In this document: one piece after another, positions 1 through 9,101 of the stretch
Position numbering within the stretch: the stretch's first letter is position 1
How the letters are laid out: every line of letters starts with the position of its first letter
Source: a virus
Virus record (IMG/VR): IMGVR_UViG_3300007512_000122
Span: 1 to 33,790 of that record
Length of the DNA stretch: 33,790 bases
Strand: one strand, 5' to 3'
Made by a program: the position numbers and the translations under genes
Notes under the pieces: model-generated
Told to the model about the DNA's origin: nothing
Database searches by the model: none
Seen by the model: the letters and a program-made list of their open reading frames with translations, nothing else

Positions 1-2
1 TG

Positions 3-1655
3 TACCCCACCGTGAAATATTATAGAAATTATACAAACTCAGAGTACAAAAACGAGTATGGAGGGGGCACTTGGGGGTCAATACAATATACGGAAGACCG
101 CAACATCAGCGCGCTGCCTCATTTCTTACGGGAAAATATCGACGGCGTAGAAGATGATGTCGAGATATTTGGGGTAACCGCCGGCACCACACACACGACT
201 CACGATTTCATAAGGAATTTTGATTTTTTCGATAAGCTAACAATCGACGGAGAGCCGTACCGCCTCATGGCATTTGAGTTCCAAGAGTTATCAAAAAACC
301 AGCGCACTGATTACGACTATGAACCAACCTTCAACGATTATTTGATGTTCTCGGTTGTCGTGGAAGATAAAACGAAAGACGTCTATGACTTGCTTATTTC
401 TCAATATATGTCAATGAGAGACACGTTCATTGAGTATTATGATGCTGCATATGAATTTTGCAGCTACAACAACGTTGATGGCAACTTCAACACATTTTTT
501 CAGACAGCCATGGAACAACAAAACTCAGAGGAACCTGAACAAGCCCCATGGATTATGGCGCCAGTTATATATTATTTTCATGTTGATCTACTAACGGATG
601 CATTTGGCGGAAGCTTCGATAAGATAATCGATGCTGCTATTCGCGAAAGTGAAGGCATAAATCCAACTACAGGAAGATTGGAGGACGTAAAAACGTTTAG
701 AGAGAAGATAGAAGAGCTATACAACATAAACTATGAACCCTCCAATCCAGAGGGACTACCAGCACATGCTGAGGGGTTGCGCAACTCGCGCACAATCTTC
801 GGCGGCGCCGGAAAAACATATTTTCCGCTCCCGGAATTGAAGACCGACATGCCGGTTGGTGCCCAAATTAGCACCATGCCTACCGAGCTGGTCGTGGGCG
901 ACGTCGACCCTGACGATATCTTCGGAGAAGATGACCAAGGCGGCGCCGTGACGCCGTTCACCCGCGGCGGTCTAAAGATGGTCAAGATGGCATTTGGATT
1001 TAAACAGATCCCCAAGCACAGCACCGATCACGATTCTGATGGATACATTAGGATTACGCCTGTTGGCGGACTTCAAGAGCTTCCCAATGGCGAAAACGCC
1101 ACCGCCTCAACCGCTGCCACGCTGGAGCAAATATGCTCCCCTTACGGTCGCGACAAAGCCGACGCAACCGGGATTTACCTGTATAATAGTAATTGGGATT
1201 ACGATGGTAACAAATGTAGACCAAGCACAGAAAAATACCGCACAGTGTGGCTTTATCCCGGCATTACATATACCATTATGTGGTATGCGCGCGCGACTGA
1301 AGGCGGAACCGCATACGGCGGCGATCTCGCGCCACTGATCTACACGACTGCCACAATCACTGTGCCTACGGGAGAGCCCGGCACCGGTGGAGCCGACATA
1401 GAGGGTTCTGAAGAAAATAGTGGTCAGAAGATCGACGATCAAGCACAACTAACGGACAGTCGTTATAATTACTATGTCTTACGCGCCGGCTGTAAGCGAA
1501 CCAATGCCTTCGAGGGTGCGTCACGCCGCGGACTTTTTGGCAAGACCAAATCCTCATTCTATGATGCGGACCAGAGCTTGTGGGAAAATATCGAGGCGGA
1601 ACCAGATTGGCGGACCTTCGCCGGTTATAAATTTACTGCACCATATGGCACCTAA
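3..1655 (+). CDS. Virion structural protein, probably 5'-truncated
   Basis: The reading frame is open from the window edge. A GTG at 12 is the first possible start, but no ribosome binding site is visible before it and no in-frame stop precedes it, so the gene probably begins upstream. About 550 residues are present. The protein is acidic and rich in Tyr, Phe and Asp, with no signal peptide or membrane segment. Around residues 400-450 a beta-rich stretch (YRTVWLYPGITYTIMWYARA) looks like a fibronectin-III or Ig-like strand pair, which is common in phage tail appendages; this is my reading, not a firm domain call. It heads a run of seven structural-looking genes in the same orientation. I do not recognise the family; a baseplate or tail-appendage role is inferred from context only. 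Confidence 0.7.
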   Translation, partial: YPTVKYYRNYTNSEYKNEYGGGTWGSIQYTEDRNISALPHFLRENIDGVEDDVEIFGVTAGTTHTTHDFIRNFDFFDKLTIDGEPYRLMAFEFQELSKNQRTDYDYEPTFNDYLMFSVVVEDKTKDVYDLLISQYMSMRDTFIEYYDAAYEFCSYNNVDGNFNTFFQTAMEQQNSEEPEQAPWIMAPVIYYFHVDLLTDAFGGSFDKIIDAAIRESEGINPTTGRLEDVKTFREKIEELYNINYEPSNPEGLPAHAEGLRNSRTIFGGAGKTYFPLPELKTDMPVGAQISTMPTELVVGDVDPDDIFGEDDQGGAVTPFTRGGLKMVKMAFGFKQIPKHSTDHDSDGYIRITPVGGLQELPNGENATASTAATLEQICSPYGRDKADATGIYLYNSNWDYDGNKCRPSTEKYRTVWLYPGITYTIMWYARATEGGTAYGGDLAPLIYTTATITVPTGEPGTGGADIEGSEENSGQKIDDQAQLTDSRYNYYVLRAGCKRTNAFEGASRRGLFGKTKSSFYDADQSLWENIEAEPDWRTFAGYKFTAPYGT

Positions 1656-1665
1656 TAATAAGTTT

Positions 1666-1673
1666 TATAAATT
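1666..1673 (+). promoter_or_regulatory. Weak late-promoter-like TATAAATT box
   Basis: The 57-base gap between 1655 and 1713 holds TATAAATT, seven of eight matches to the T4 late promoter core TATAAATA, about 40 bases before the next start codon. The gap is otherwise A/T-rich with a Shine-Dalgarno AAGGA just before 1713. A/T-rich spacers match this box easily by chance, so this is only a candidate. Confidence 0.2.
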
Positions 1674-1712
1674 GTACAGCTTTCTATTTATTGTTGAAAA
1701 GGAATTTTTTAA

Positions 1713-2294
1713 ATGGGACTCTCCACAACTTTAAGCTCCGGACTCCTACAAAGCAAAAGCAGTCGTCGGCGCATAAAGAACGCTAACAATCTTCAGGTGA
1801 TCGACGGTCAAGTCTATTCGCCAGCCCACGACTTTGACCAATTGACGATTAGAAAAATTAACAAACGAATGCAACGGGCGGGACTAAAAAACAACAGCAA
1901 TCCGAACGTCAGCGTTCAAAATTTAGCATCCGGAGTTCTACAGATAGCCGGCATTTCACTCACAACTCACACAAATCGAAACAAAATAGATTTCTCGCTG
2001 ATCGCATCTCAACTGGACACGGAAACGTTAGACAATCCAAATATTTTGAATCCGTCACAATATACAAATATTCAAAAAAGAAAAATAACATTAGGACCGA
2101 TGTTTCCCAATTTAAACGATCCTATATATGTGCTCGATGACGCGCCCCCCATAAGAAAACAAACTCAAATGGAAGCAATCGCGTCAGCCGAAACTGTGCC
2201 GAATTTAATATCTATAGCTTATGACATGAATAAGATAACCGAAGATCCACGTCAGCCCACATTGAGAAACTTTACAAGATACGGAGGGGCATAA
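1713..2294 (+). CDS. Hypothetical virion-associated protein
   Basis: A 193-residue protein with an ATG start and AAGGA upstream. The N-terminus is basic (SSRRRIKNANN) and followed by a mostly polar sequence with scattered hydrophobic segments. I see no catalytic motif, signal peptide or membrane helix. It sits between two structural genes and ends four bases before the next start, which points to co-expression with the appendage/baseplate genes. I do not recognise the family. A small adaptor or tail-associated protein would fit the position, but nothing in the sequence demonstrates it. Confidence 0.65.
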   Translation: MGLSTTLSSGLLQSKSSRRRIKNANNLQVIDGQVYSPAHDFDQLTIRKINKRMQRAGLKNNSNPNVSVQNLASGVLQIAGISLTTHTNRNKIDFSLIASQLDTETLDNPNILNPSQYTNIQKRKITLGPMFPNLNDPIYVLDDAPPIRKQTQMEAIASAETVPNLISIAYDMNKITEDPRQPTLRNFTRYGGA

Positions 2295-2297
2295 GAA

Positions 2298-3059
2298 GTG
2301 ACTAGTGAATACGAAGCTGAAGTCGGTGGTGGCGACGGCTACACCCCAAGGAGTTCGGAGGGCATTCTCCGCGACGTCGCTGTCGACCCCAGCACTGAAC
2401 TGAGATACCAATCCCGCAAGACCGTAGTGCCAGAGAGCGAATTTTGCCTTTTATTTACAGTTACTGCGAATAGTCTCGATAGTGATGGGCTTATTAAGCC
2501 GAATTCTGTAGAGCCTGTTTGGTATAATCAGGACGCAACCGATGATCTATTTACTGAAGCTCTGACTGGTGAAAATCAATTTGATACAATCCTGCAGGGT
2601 TTGGGCAACGAAGCTATTGGGATTTGCAATTATGAGATAATGGGCGCCCAAACGTTTACCGAAGCGTACCAATACGAAATGTTTAGGAATGTCGCCGCAG
2701 TTCAAAACTTTGCTGCCGAAGATTCATCCGGCGGGGCAACTTTTCTAACGCCGACACCTTCTTATTATGAGGCTGCTGATGAGTGGAGGGTGGAGTATAC
2801 TCCCGAAGAAGTGCAAGGTTTGATAGACAGATTTGGTGGCGTCCCGGGCTCCACCTTTGAAGAAGTAATATCCGAGAAAATGCGCTCTTTAGCGATAGAA
2901 GTTCTCCAAACTTTCCCCAGTCGAGATCTCCACTTTTCTAAAGCGAAATCTTTAATGTTAAGAACGTCAAATTTGGCTGCTTTCGCAGTTTCTGAAGGAG
3001 ATCAGAATGTAACTCTGTCACTTGAAAGAATGGGCGCCGATTATGGGAGTTCTGCGTGA
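2298..3059 (+). CDS. Hypothetical virion structural protein
   Basis: A 253-residue protein with a GTG start, preceded by GGAGG at 2283-2287 inside the end of the upstream gene. It is acidic, with several Tyr/Asp/Glu-rich stretches, and has no membrane segment or enzyme motif. Its stop overlaps the GTG of the next gene (GTGA at 3056-3059), so the two are probably translationally coupled. Coupling to a 925-residue structural protein suggests it is a partner or adaptor in the same particle substructure. The family was not recognised. Confidence 0.65.
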   Translation: MTSEYEAEVGGGDGYTPRSSEGILRDVAVDPSTELRYQSRKTVVPESEFCLLFTVTANSLDSDGLIKPNSVEPVWYNQDATDDLFTEALTGENQFDTILQGLGNEAIGICNYEIMGAQTFTEAYQYEMFRNVAAVQNFAAEDSSGGATFLTPTPSYYEAADEWRVEYTPEEVQGLIDRFGGVPGSTFEEVISEKMRSLAIEVLQTFPSRDLHFSKAKSLMLRTSNLAAFAVSEGDQNVTLSLERMGADYGSSA

Positions 3060-5833
3060 GTGAATACATTAAAATAACGACCATTGACACCAATCTTGTC
3101 TCTGGCTCGCAAGATAAGACTAGGAATATGATCGGTGGTTATTGGCACGTAATGTCTTCAGAAGACGAAGCCGACTATGGATCGTCGTTGATATACAGCG
3201 AAACACCTTCCACAGACACAGGTACGACAGTCACGCCGGCACACTCAAGTGAGTTTGATATGCATCCCGAGGCGCCGTGGACCACGGCTTCTGCTGATTC
3301 TATTGCGCCGAACTACAGGATTCCAGTCCGCGTAATTGGCAACCCTGATATAGTTAAGGATGACGTACACTGGGCTGCAATTTTGGCAGGAGGCACTTAT
3401 GGCACATCTTCATATGATGGAATCTTATCCAACGGCACCTTCGACGCGCACAATTTTACGATGGAAGTGCCATATTCGAAGCTCGACGCAAAAAACATAA
3501 CGCCGGAAAACTATGCAGACTATGATTATTACGACATAAAATGTAACTATCAAGACTACTATCCACAATATGAAACTTATGTACAAGGTTTAGACAGTGA
3601 TTTACTGATCCCCAATTTCTATATTTTAGAAATGTATAGGCAAAAATATGAAACTGATAACTTTGACGAAGAACTTACAGATTTTGTCACCGCCGGCAAC
3701 AGCCTCTCTGTTGATCCACATGATATACTTGAGGATTACTTCGGGACTTACCCACCACCTTATGTGATGAGCGCAAGGTCAATAGCGGGGGTTGATCTCC
3801 CCAGGGGCACCTTCCTTTATCGTGACGCCACTAGAAATGCGCGAGATTATTTGACAGGCACTCTCCCGAACAGCGAGCTATCAGGCGCCACTTTCGATTA
3901 TATCACCGGTCGATTCTCGAACTTTTTATTTAATGAGGAAGCACAAGGACAGTATAACCAGACAGTCATGGAGGATAACGCAGTGAACAGGGCACCCTTC
4001 TATGTTTCGATGGATATTCCTGCTATCGGGGATAATACCATGCGAAGCACCTTTGCAGGTTTAGGATTTGAGGATATGTTTTTGTCGAATCTCCGTGCGC
4101 ACTTTGAATCGACCGCTATCCAATCCACCTCGGTCGAAGACTACCCAACCACAGCACTTATCGAGAACGATGCGCTGGTAGACGGATCCATCATTCCCTT
4201 TGGGCAGACACGAAATGTATCATATCGTAGTGTTGATTACTTAGAATTCCTGCTTAATTGCGCCAATATGGCATCTTTTAGCGCTTTGAGCGATCAATAT
4301 TTGTTTGAGCCTTTGACACCAGAGACTTTAATGCTAAGAAATTTTAACGGCGCCTACCGCTTCGCCAAAAGCACAACAGCGTTTGCTGTGTTAAGCGCAG
4401 CAGTCGCTGAAATGAACTCGGAACCATTAGCGTGTGTCGGCGGATCCACGATAAATTATGTCGACTTTTTAGCCATGGCAGAAGCCTCCGTGTCCGCGGA
4501 CACTCTCGCATATAGAATAGCGAAAACTAACGCCACTAGGGGAGCCTTCGTTCAAAATGTTTTTCTGTCTAACCCCCACCCCAACAGGGTATCGTACTAT
4601 GACACACAAGTTCGTTACGGCGAGACGTATACATATACCACATATGCTTATGTGCTTGTGAAGGGCTATAACTATCGATATACTAATCTATTGGGGACTC
4701 GTTTGATAGGCGACGCAGATCACACATTATCAAAAGTGGCGTCAGCCCTTGGGTTAGAGTTGGAAGCCCTCGGCGAGAATGATGCGACGCGTGATGCTGT
4801 TTCTCATGCACATGGCGAAGACTATTTCAACAGCTTCGTGCAAGTTGCAACAGGAGCCGACCATTGTCTAGAGTTTTTTAACTTGTCAAATGGTGCTGCA
4901 TCCCCGCAACTGTATGTGGCGGCTGATGAGAACCCGCTTATTGTCGCAAATGCATTTAGTACCAATGCACAAGTGCTAAGCGAAAACAGGTATATGGCAG
5001 ATTTCTATCTAAGTCTTGAGCCTTCGTGGAAAATAATGGAAGTGGAAGTGGCGAGCAAGACAATTACAATTTTGGATCACATGCCATCCGCGCCGGATAT
5101 TACACCCTACCAAAGGATGGACGATTCTCAAATAATAGGATTTTATGCTAACCTTGAGTCGTTCACGCCATCTCTTTTTCCGACGTCCATAGATCCAACA
5201 CAAGAGGAGCAATATAAGCAAGATTATCTACGTTCGTATAACCTGCTGGATTCCGAAAATGCTCAATTCCGCTCAGTTTCAAGAGCGTCGTCTTTAGAGG
5301 TTTATAGGATCGACAAGAAGCCCGCATCTATTTCGGACTTTGCTGGAAAACTCGTTGCAACCAAAGATCTATCGGTAACAATGTACGGAAGCACAAAAAC
5401 CAATTGCTTCTACGAAGAAAAAATACGAGCCAACAAGAAATACTATTATTTATTTAGGTTTCTAAACGAACACGGAATCAGCGGTCTTATATCGCCGATA
5501 CATGTAGCAGAATTAGTTAATGATGGGGGCTACAAATATTCCAAATTTAATGTATTATATGAGACAGAACTCACTCAGTCTGATGACGCGGTAGTTTCCG
5601 AACCATTTAAAAAATTAATGAGAATTATTCCGAACGCCCGACACATATTTATGGACGATTCCGAAGTTGACTATGAGCAAGAAGCATCAACTCAATTGGA
5701 GAACGTAAAGATTGGAACAGGTGTTGATGATACGATCTGGGACACACCCTTCAAAGTGCGCCTAACCTCTAAAAAAACTGGCAAGAAAATAGATCTTAAT
5801 ATTACATATAGAATAAGAGAGAGCAGCTACTAA
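3056..5833 (+). CDS. Large virion structural protein with FN3-like C-terminal region
   Basis: A 925-residue protein with a GTG start overlapping the previous stop and GGGAG at 3045-3049. It is Tyr-, Asn- and Asp-rich without enzyme motifs. Two stretches read like fibronectin-III or Ig-like strands: RYGETYTYTTYAYVLVKGYN (about residues 520-540) and NKKYYYLFRFLNEHGISGLI (about 795-815), each a Tyr-rich strand followed by a turn. Such modules decorate phage tails, baseplates and fibres. It ends in a TAATG junction with the next gene. A baseplate-wedge or tail-appendage component is plausible from size and neighbours, but I could not match it to a named T4 protein. Confidence 0.7.
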   Translation: MSEYIKITTIDTNLVSGSQDKTRNMIGGYWHVMSSEDEADYGSSLIYSETPSTDTGTTVTPAHSSEFDMHPEAPWTTASADSIAPNYRIPVRVIGNPDIVKDDVHWAAILAGGTYGTSSYDGILSNGTFDAHNFTMEVPYSKLDAKNITPENYADYDYYDIKCNYQDYYPQYETYVQGLDSDLLIPNFYILEMYRQKYETDNFDEELTDFVTAGNSLSVDPHDILEDYFGTYPPPYVMSARSIAGVDLPRGTFLYRDATRNARDYLTGTLPNSELSGATFDYITGRFSNFLFNEEAQGQYNQTVMEDNAVNRAPFYVSMDIPAIGDNTMRSTFAGLGFEDMFLSNLRAHFESTAIQSTSVEDYPTTALIENDALVDGSIIPFGQTRNVSYRSVDYLEFLLNCANMASFSALSDQYLFEPLTPETLMLRNFNGAYRFAKSTTAFAVLSAAVAEMNSEPLACVGGSTINYVDFLAMAEASVSADTLAYRIAKTNATRGAFVQNVFLSNPHPNRVSYYDTQVRYGETYTYTTYAYVLVKGYNYRYTNLLGTRLIGDADHTLSKVASALGLELEALGENDATRDAVSHAHGEDYFNSFVQVATGADHCLEFFNLSNGAASPQLYVAADENPLIVANAFSTNAQVLSENRYMADFYLSLEPSWKIMEVEVASKTITILDHMPSAPDITPYQRMDDSQIIGFYANLESFTPSLFPTSIDPTQEEQYKQDYLRSYNLLDSENAQFRSVSRASSLEVYRIDKKPASISDFAGKLVATKDLSVTMYGSTKTNCFYEEKIRANKKYYYLFRFLNEHGISGLISPIHVAELVNDGGYKYSKFNVLYETELTQSDDAVVSEPFKKLMRIIPNARHIFMDDSEVDYEQEASTQLENVKIGTGVDDTIWDTPFKVRLTSKKTGKKIDLNITYRIRESSY

Positions 5834-6861
5834 TGGCTTTTCAGGACACATCATACACCATCATATTGGACGCAGTGTTGACCGACATCGGCAGAAAAAG
5901 AATGGTCCAAGGGGACTTTAAAGTTGCTAAATTCGCCATGGGAGACGACGAAATTGATTATGGCTTGTGGGCGCCCGGAGACAGCTTTAGCGCTCAGACG
6001 AACATCGAAAATACTCCAGTTTTGGAAGCGTTTGCAGGACAAAACGCGGCAATTTTGCACGGACTTATAGATTACGGACGTTTGGATATTTATTTCGTGC
6101 CCGAGGTTGTTGTAAATCATGACAGAGTAGCAGAATCAGCAACCCCCTACCCGGATCACAAAGTGGGGAGATACTATCTGTCAGTGAATGATGAAACCAC
6201 AGAAAAACTCAAGTTGAGTACAGCGCTGGCTTCGGATAAATATATTTTAGAAAGCAATTCTGAGTTGAAAACCAAGCTTTTAATTGAGTCAGGAATAAAC
6301 ATTTTGGGGACAACATCGATCCCAGACGACAAATTGGCAAAAGAAAGATATGTGACGCAGATGAACCTATATGATTCATACTTCATTATTTCTGTCGATT
6401 CAAGATTTGTTGAGAACGTCCTAAGTCAACCCCAAGGTTCATATTTTAAGACCGACGCTTCCAATAATCTATACATGAACTTCGAACCCCTACAAAGGAA
6501 CATCAAAGTATCATTAGCACCAGTCGTAGATTACTATGAGAGTTACAGGATTCCTGCAGTAGACACTGAAATATTTGGCGGCAATAGCGGTACCGGCACA
6601 AGTGTGAGGAATGCCAATTCAGCCCTCATAGGTCCCCGCGGCACAGTAATAGCACTTAATTTTAACATTTTCAATGAACTATGTGGAGACTCGACAACAA
6701 CCGCTGACGACTCCTATTATATTTTTGGTACAAGAAGCTCCGATCTTTTTAGCGACGGCAATTTGTACGATTATATTGATACTACTATATACATTGAAGG
6801 GCTGTCGAGTAACGCCCGGCTTCAAATACCGATAAGGATCACTAGATATGCCGGTACGTAG
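5833..6861 (+). CDS. Structural protein, paralogue A of the DAVLTxxGRKRM family
   Basis: A 342-residue protein starting at an ATG that shares its A with the preceding TAA. Residues 1-45 contain ILDAVLTDIGRKRM followed by KFAMGDDEIDYG, nearly identical to the start of the gene at 6933 (ILDAVLTETGRKRM, KFALGDDEINY). The C-termini also match: LYDYIDTTIYIEG and IPIRITRY here against TYDYIDTVVYVVG and LPARIIR there. The middle regions diverge. No membrane segment or catalytic motif is visible. This is a tandem duplication of a structural protein, and the two may occupy equivalent or pseudo-symmetric positions in a tail or baseplate. I recall this N-terminal signature from unannotated structural proteins of large marine phages but know no defined role for it. 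Confidence 0.75.
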   Translation: MAFQDTSYTIILDAVLTDIGRKRMVQGDFKVAKFAMGDDEIDYGLWAPGDSFSAQTNIENTPVLEAFAGQNAAILHGLIDYGRLDIYFVPEVVVNHDRVAESATPYPDHKVGRYYLSVNDETTEKLKLSTALASDKYILESNSELKTKLLIESGINILGTTSIPDDKLAKERYVTQMNLYDSYFIISVDSRFVENVLSQPQGSYFKTDASNNLYMNFEPLQRNIKVSLAPVVDYYESYRIPAVDTEIFGGNSGTGTSVRNANSALIGPRGTVIALNFNIFNELCGDSTTTADDSYYIFGTRSSDLFSDGNLYDYIDTTIYIEGLSSNARLQIPIRITRYAGT

Positions 6862-6873
6862 AGCAAAGAAATG

Positions 6874-6887
6874 TACTTATATAAGTA
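6874..6887 (+). promoter_or_regulatory. Perfect 14-base palindrome in a rare intergenic gap
   Basis: The 71-base spacer 6862-6932 separates the two paralogues and contains the perfect palindrome TACTTATATAAGTA. Its A/T-rich centre loosely resembles a phage late promoter box. It lies about 45 bases before the next start codon, a sensible distance for a promoter or operator. The function is unproven; it could equally be a protein-binding site or a remnant of the duplication. Confidence 0.3.
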
Positions 6888-6932
6888 GAACAAACAAAAT
6901 ACCAACTATTTATGAAAGAGAGGAAATAATAA

Positions 6933-7934
6933 ATGGCTTTTTTGGATAACTCCGGCGACATCATACTTGATGCAGTATTAACTGAGACCGGTCGCAAACG
7001 AATGGCAAACGGCAACTTTGGCATTTCGAAATTTGCCCTAGGCGATGATGAAATCAACTATACAACCTATAACAAGAATCACCCATCAGGCTCGGCATAC
7101 TATGACTTAGAGATACTTCAGACGCCCGTATTAGAGGCGACTACCCAGATGAACTCTAACATCAACTATGGTCTACTGTCTATCACAAATACCCAGCTAC
7201 TTTATATGCCAGCAATTGACATGAATGAACTGCTTCCAGATCTGGCAGTATTCAAGACCGGAAGTGTTTATTATGTTGCCACCAACCAAGCAACAGCAAA
7301 CAAGCTAGCTCTCGCCACCAGCATTGGCAATACTAAGTATATTTCAAAAGCCACCGGTACGCCGCAGAGAGACGGTAGAATTATTTTGTTCGAATCTGGT
7401 ATCAATAACTCGAAGCTGGCATCTACTGCGGCAAATCGCAGCAAGTTTTTGGTGTCAACCGACATGGTAGATAGCAGTTTTACGGTTCAAGTAGACGGTC
7501 GCTTTATCGCGTCAGTCGCCGGACTCGCCGCCAATAGCACTTTTACAAACGATTTTGAGGATAATCTCGTGGCAAACCTATCCGTAGGCGCTGGCAGCAT
7601 CAGCGGTGTCGCCGCGACGGGTCTAGCCAATTACAACAACTTTACTGTCCCCGGCATAACCGACGCGATAACAGACACATCATCAGGGGCTTCTCAGTGG
7701 AGTGCCCTCAACGGACCCAAAGGGACCATCGGTGGCGTGGTCTTCAACACCGTGAGCGAATTGGGATCCACGGACACGAGATCCTCTCTTTATAATGATT
7801 ATGGAGTAATCAGTGCCACGCCATTCGGAGGCTCCGACACCTACGATTATATAGATACGGTTGTTTACGTTGTCGGCAACAACACATCTGCCGTGATCCA
7901 ATTGCCGGCTAGAATTATCAGGAACGTTAGTTAA
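6933..7934 (+). CDS. Structural protein, paralogue B of the DAVLTxxGRKRM family
   Basis: A 333-residue paralogue of the preceding gene, with an ATG start behind AGAGGA. The conserved N-terminal block (ILDAVLTETGRKRM, then KFALGDDEINY) and C-terminal block (TYDYIDTVVYVVG) flank a diverged centre that is richer in Ala, Ser, Thr and Gly (for example AGSISGVAATGLANYNN). A low-complexity, beta-prone centre suggests an exposed domain, while the conserved ends probably dock to the particle. It is separated from paralogue A by a regulatory-looking gap, so the two may be expressed at different levels. Its role in the virion is inferred from neighbours only. Confidence 0.75.
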   Translation: MAFLDNSGDIILDAVLTETGRKRMANGNFGISKFALGDDEINYTTYNKNHPSGSAYYDLEILQTPVLEATTQMNSNINYGLLSITNTQLLYMPAIDMNELLPDLAVFKTGSVYYVATNQATANKLALATSIGNTKYISKATGTPQRDGRIILFESGINNSKLASTAANRSKFLVSTDMVDSSFTVQVDGRFIASVAGLAANSTFTNDFEDNLVANLSVGAGSISGVAATGLANYNNFTVPGITDAITDTSSGASQWSALNGPKGTIGGVVFNTVSELGSTDTRSSLYNDYGVISATPFGGSDTYDYIDTVVYVVGNNTSAVIQLPARIIRNVS

Positions 7935-7950
7935 AATTAGGAGTTTATAA

Positions 7951-9099
7951 ATGCCTGTACAGAATTATGAAAATATCGACACAAACACAGATGTCACGAC
8001 AACCCGGACGCTATTACACGAAGTAATACCGCTGACGGGCACAATTGTTTCGGGCACCTACAGTGATCTTAACATCAAAAACTATTCTCACGGGATGTTC
8101 CAGTCGACTTACGACTATCCTTATCTAAGCTCCTCGGCTAACCATCTCTTTGATGTTACTTGCGGCTTTGATGAGGGAGCCGCTGTGACAGGCTCAGCGC
8201 AAACTCTCTCTGCGTCAGCGCGCTATAGTGGCGTACAGGTCGCCAAAAAGATCAACATGTATAACCAATTCTCTCAAGTACTTTTGGGATATACGGGCAG
8301 CAACAACACTGTTGAGATTTTTGAGAGCGACTTGAATATCAGCGACAATTCTGCGCAGATGACATCGTGCTATTTCGTTACGCTATCGCGCCTTCTTATG
8401 AAAGAGCAAATTAAGAAAGGCACCTTCAGCATGACGCTCGGCACAGGATCTCACAGGAATGCCGGCGCGAATTATCCCATCATGTCTGCATATTCTATCA
8501 CGCTTATCGATGCTTCCGCCTCGTCCGGCGATAGCGGAGGCTACAAGTCCGGACTCCCCGGCGGTGACTACGGCGTCCTATATGTGTCTGGTTCTCAATA
8601 CAGTACAACAGGAATAGCGGTAGGCAACATATGGTATCAGGCAGGAGTTATTGTATTAACTAGCTCGGTATTTGGAACAGGATCCACCGGCGCCCCCCGG
8701 CAACCGAATCAAATTCCGACAGCCATAGTCTCTGAATCGATGGGCGGCGCCACCTACACAGCCATTCAAACAATGGTTACGGGAACCATTACAGGTTCGT
8801 GCGACATTGTGCGTGAGAGAATCCAAAACATCTCGTTTAACAATACAACCGAGATCAACTCTAAGATTTACTTCTGCCGCGTTCCGCACAACAAGTATAA
8901 CTATAGCTCGAACCCCACATATACTAGCGCAAGTAAAATCAGAGTGAAAGAAAAGGCGTCAGATCCACCAATTAGCTACATTACAACCGTGGGTCTGTAT
9001 AATGCTAGCAACGAACTCTTGGCGGTCGCTAAGCTTTCAGAGCCGCTTCGAAAAGATCCTACGAACGAGATCACGCTAAGAGTTAGATTGGATTACTAA
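7951..9099 (+). CDS. Virion appendage protein with a C-terminal module shared with the next gene
   Basis: A 382-residue protein with an ATG start behind AGGAG. It is Ser/Thr/Gly/Tyr-rich, typical of fibrous or beta-rich tail proteins, with no signal peptide. The last ~170 residues align with the end of the next gene. Shared landmarks include a VIVLT strand, an NISFN segment, an NYSSNPTY segment, and a terminal run with YITTVGLYNASNELLAVAKL. The N-terminal half is unrelated to the neighbour. This arrangement of variable N-terminus and common C-terminus is what one expects of two subunits using the same docking or trimerisation module. A tail-fibre or baseplate-fibre role is inferred. Confidence 0.7.
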   Translation: MPVQNYENIDTNTDVTTTRTLLHEVIPLTGTIVSGTYSDLNIKNYSHGMFQSTYDYPYLSSSANHLFDVTCGFDEGAAVTGSAQTLSASARYSGVQVAKKINMYNQFSQVLLGYTGSNNTVEIFESDLNISDNSAQMTSCYFVTLSRLLMKEQIKKGTFSMTLGTGSHRNAGANYPIMSAYSITLIDASASSGDSGGYKSGLPGGDYGVLYVSGSQYSTTGIAVGNIWYQAGVIVLTSSVFGTGSTGAPRQPNQIPTAIVSESMGGATYTAIQTMVTGTITGSCDIVRERIQNISFNNTTEINSKIYFCRVPHNKYNYSSNPTYTSASKIRVKEKASDPPISYITTVGLYNASNELLAVAKLSEPLRKDPTNEITLRVRLDY

Positions 9100-9101
9100 A
9101 A

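Noticed and set aside
731-1557. Several minus-strand and alternate-frame open frames over the first structural gene
   Set aside because: They lie wholly within a convincing plus-strand gene, lack binding sites and have no recognisable protein features. Every supported gene in the window is on the plus strand.
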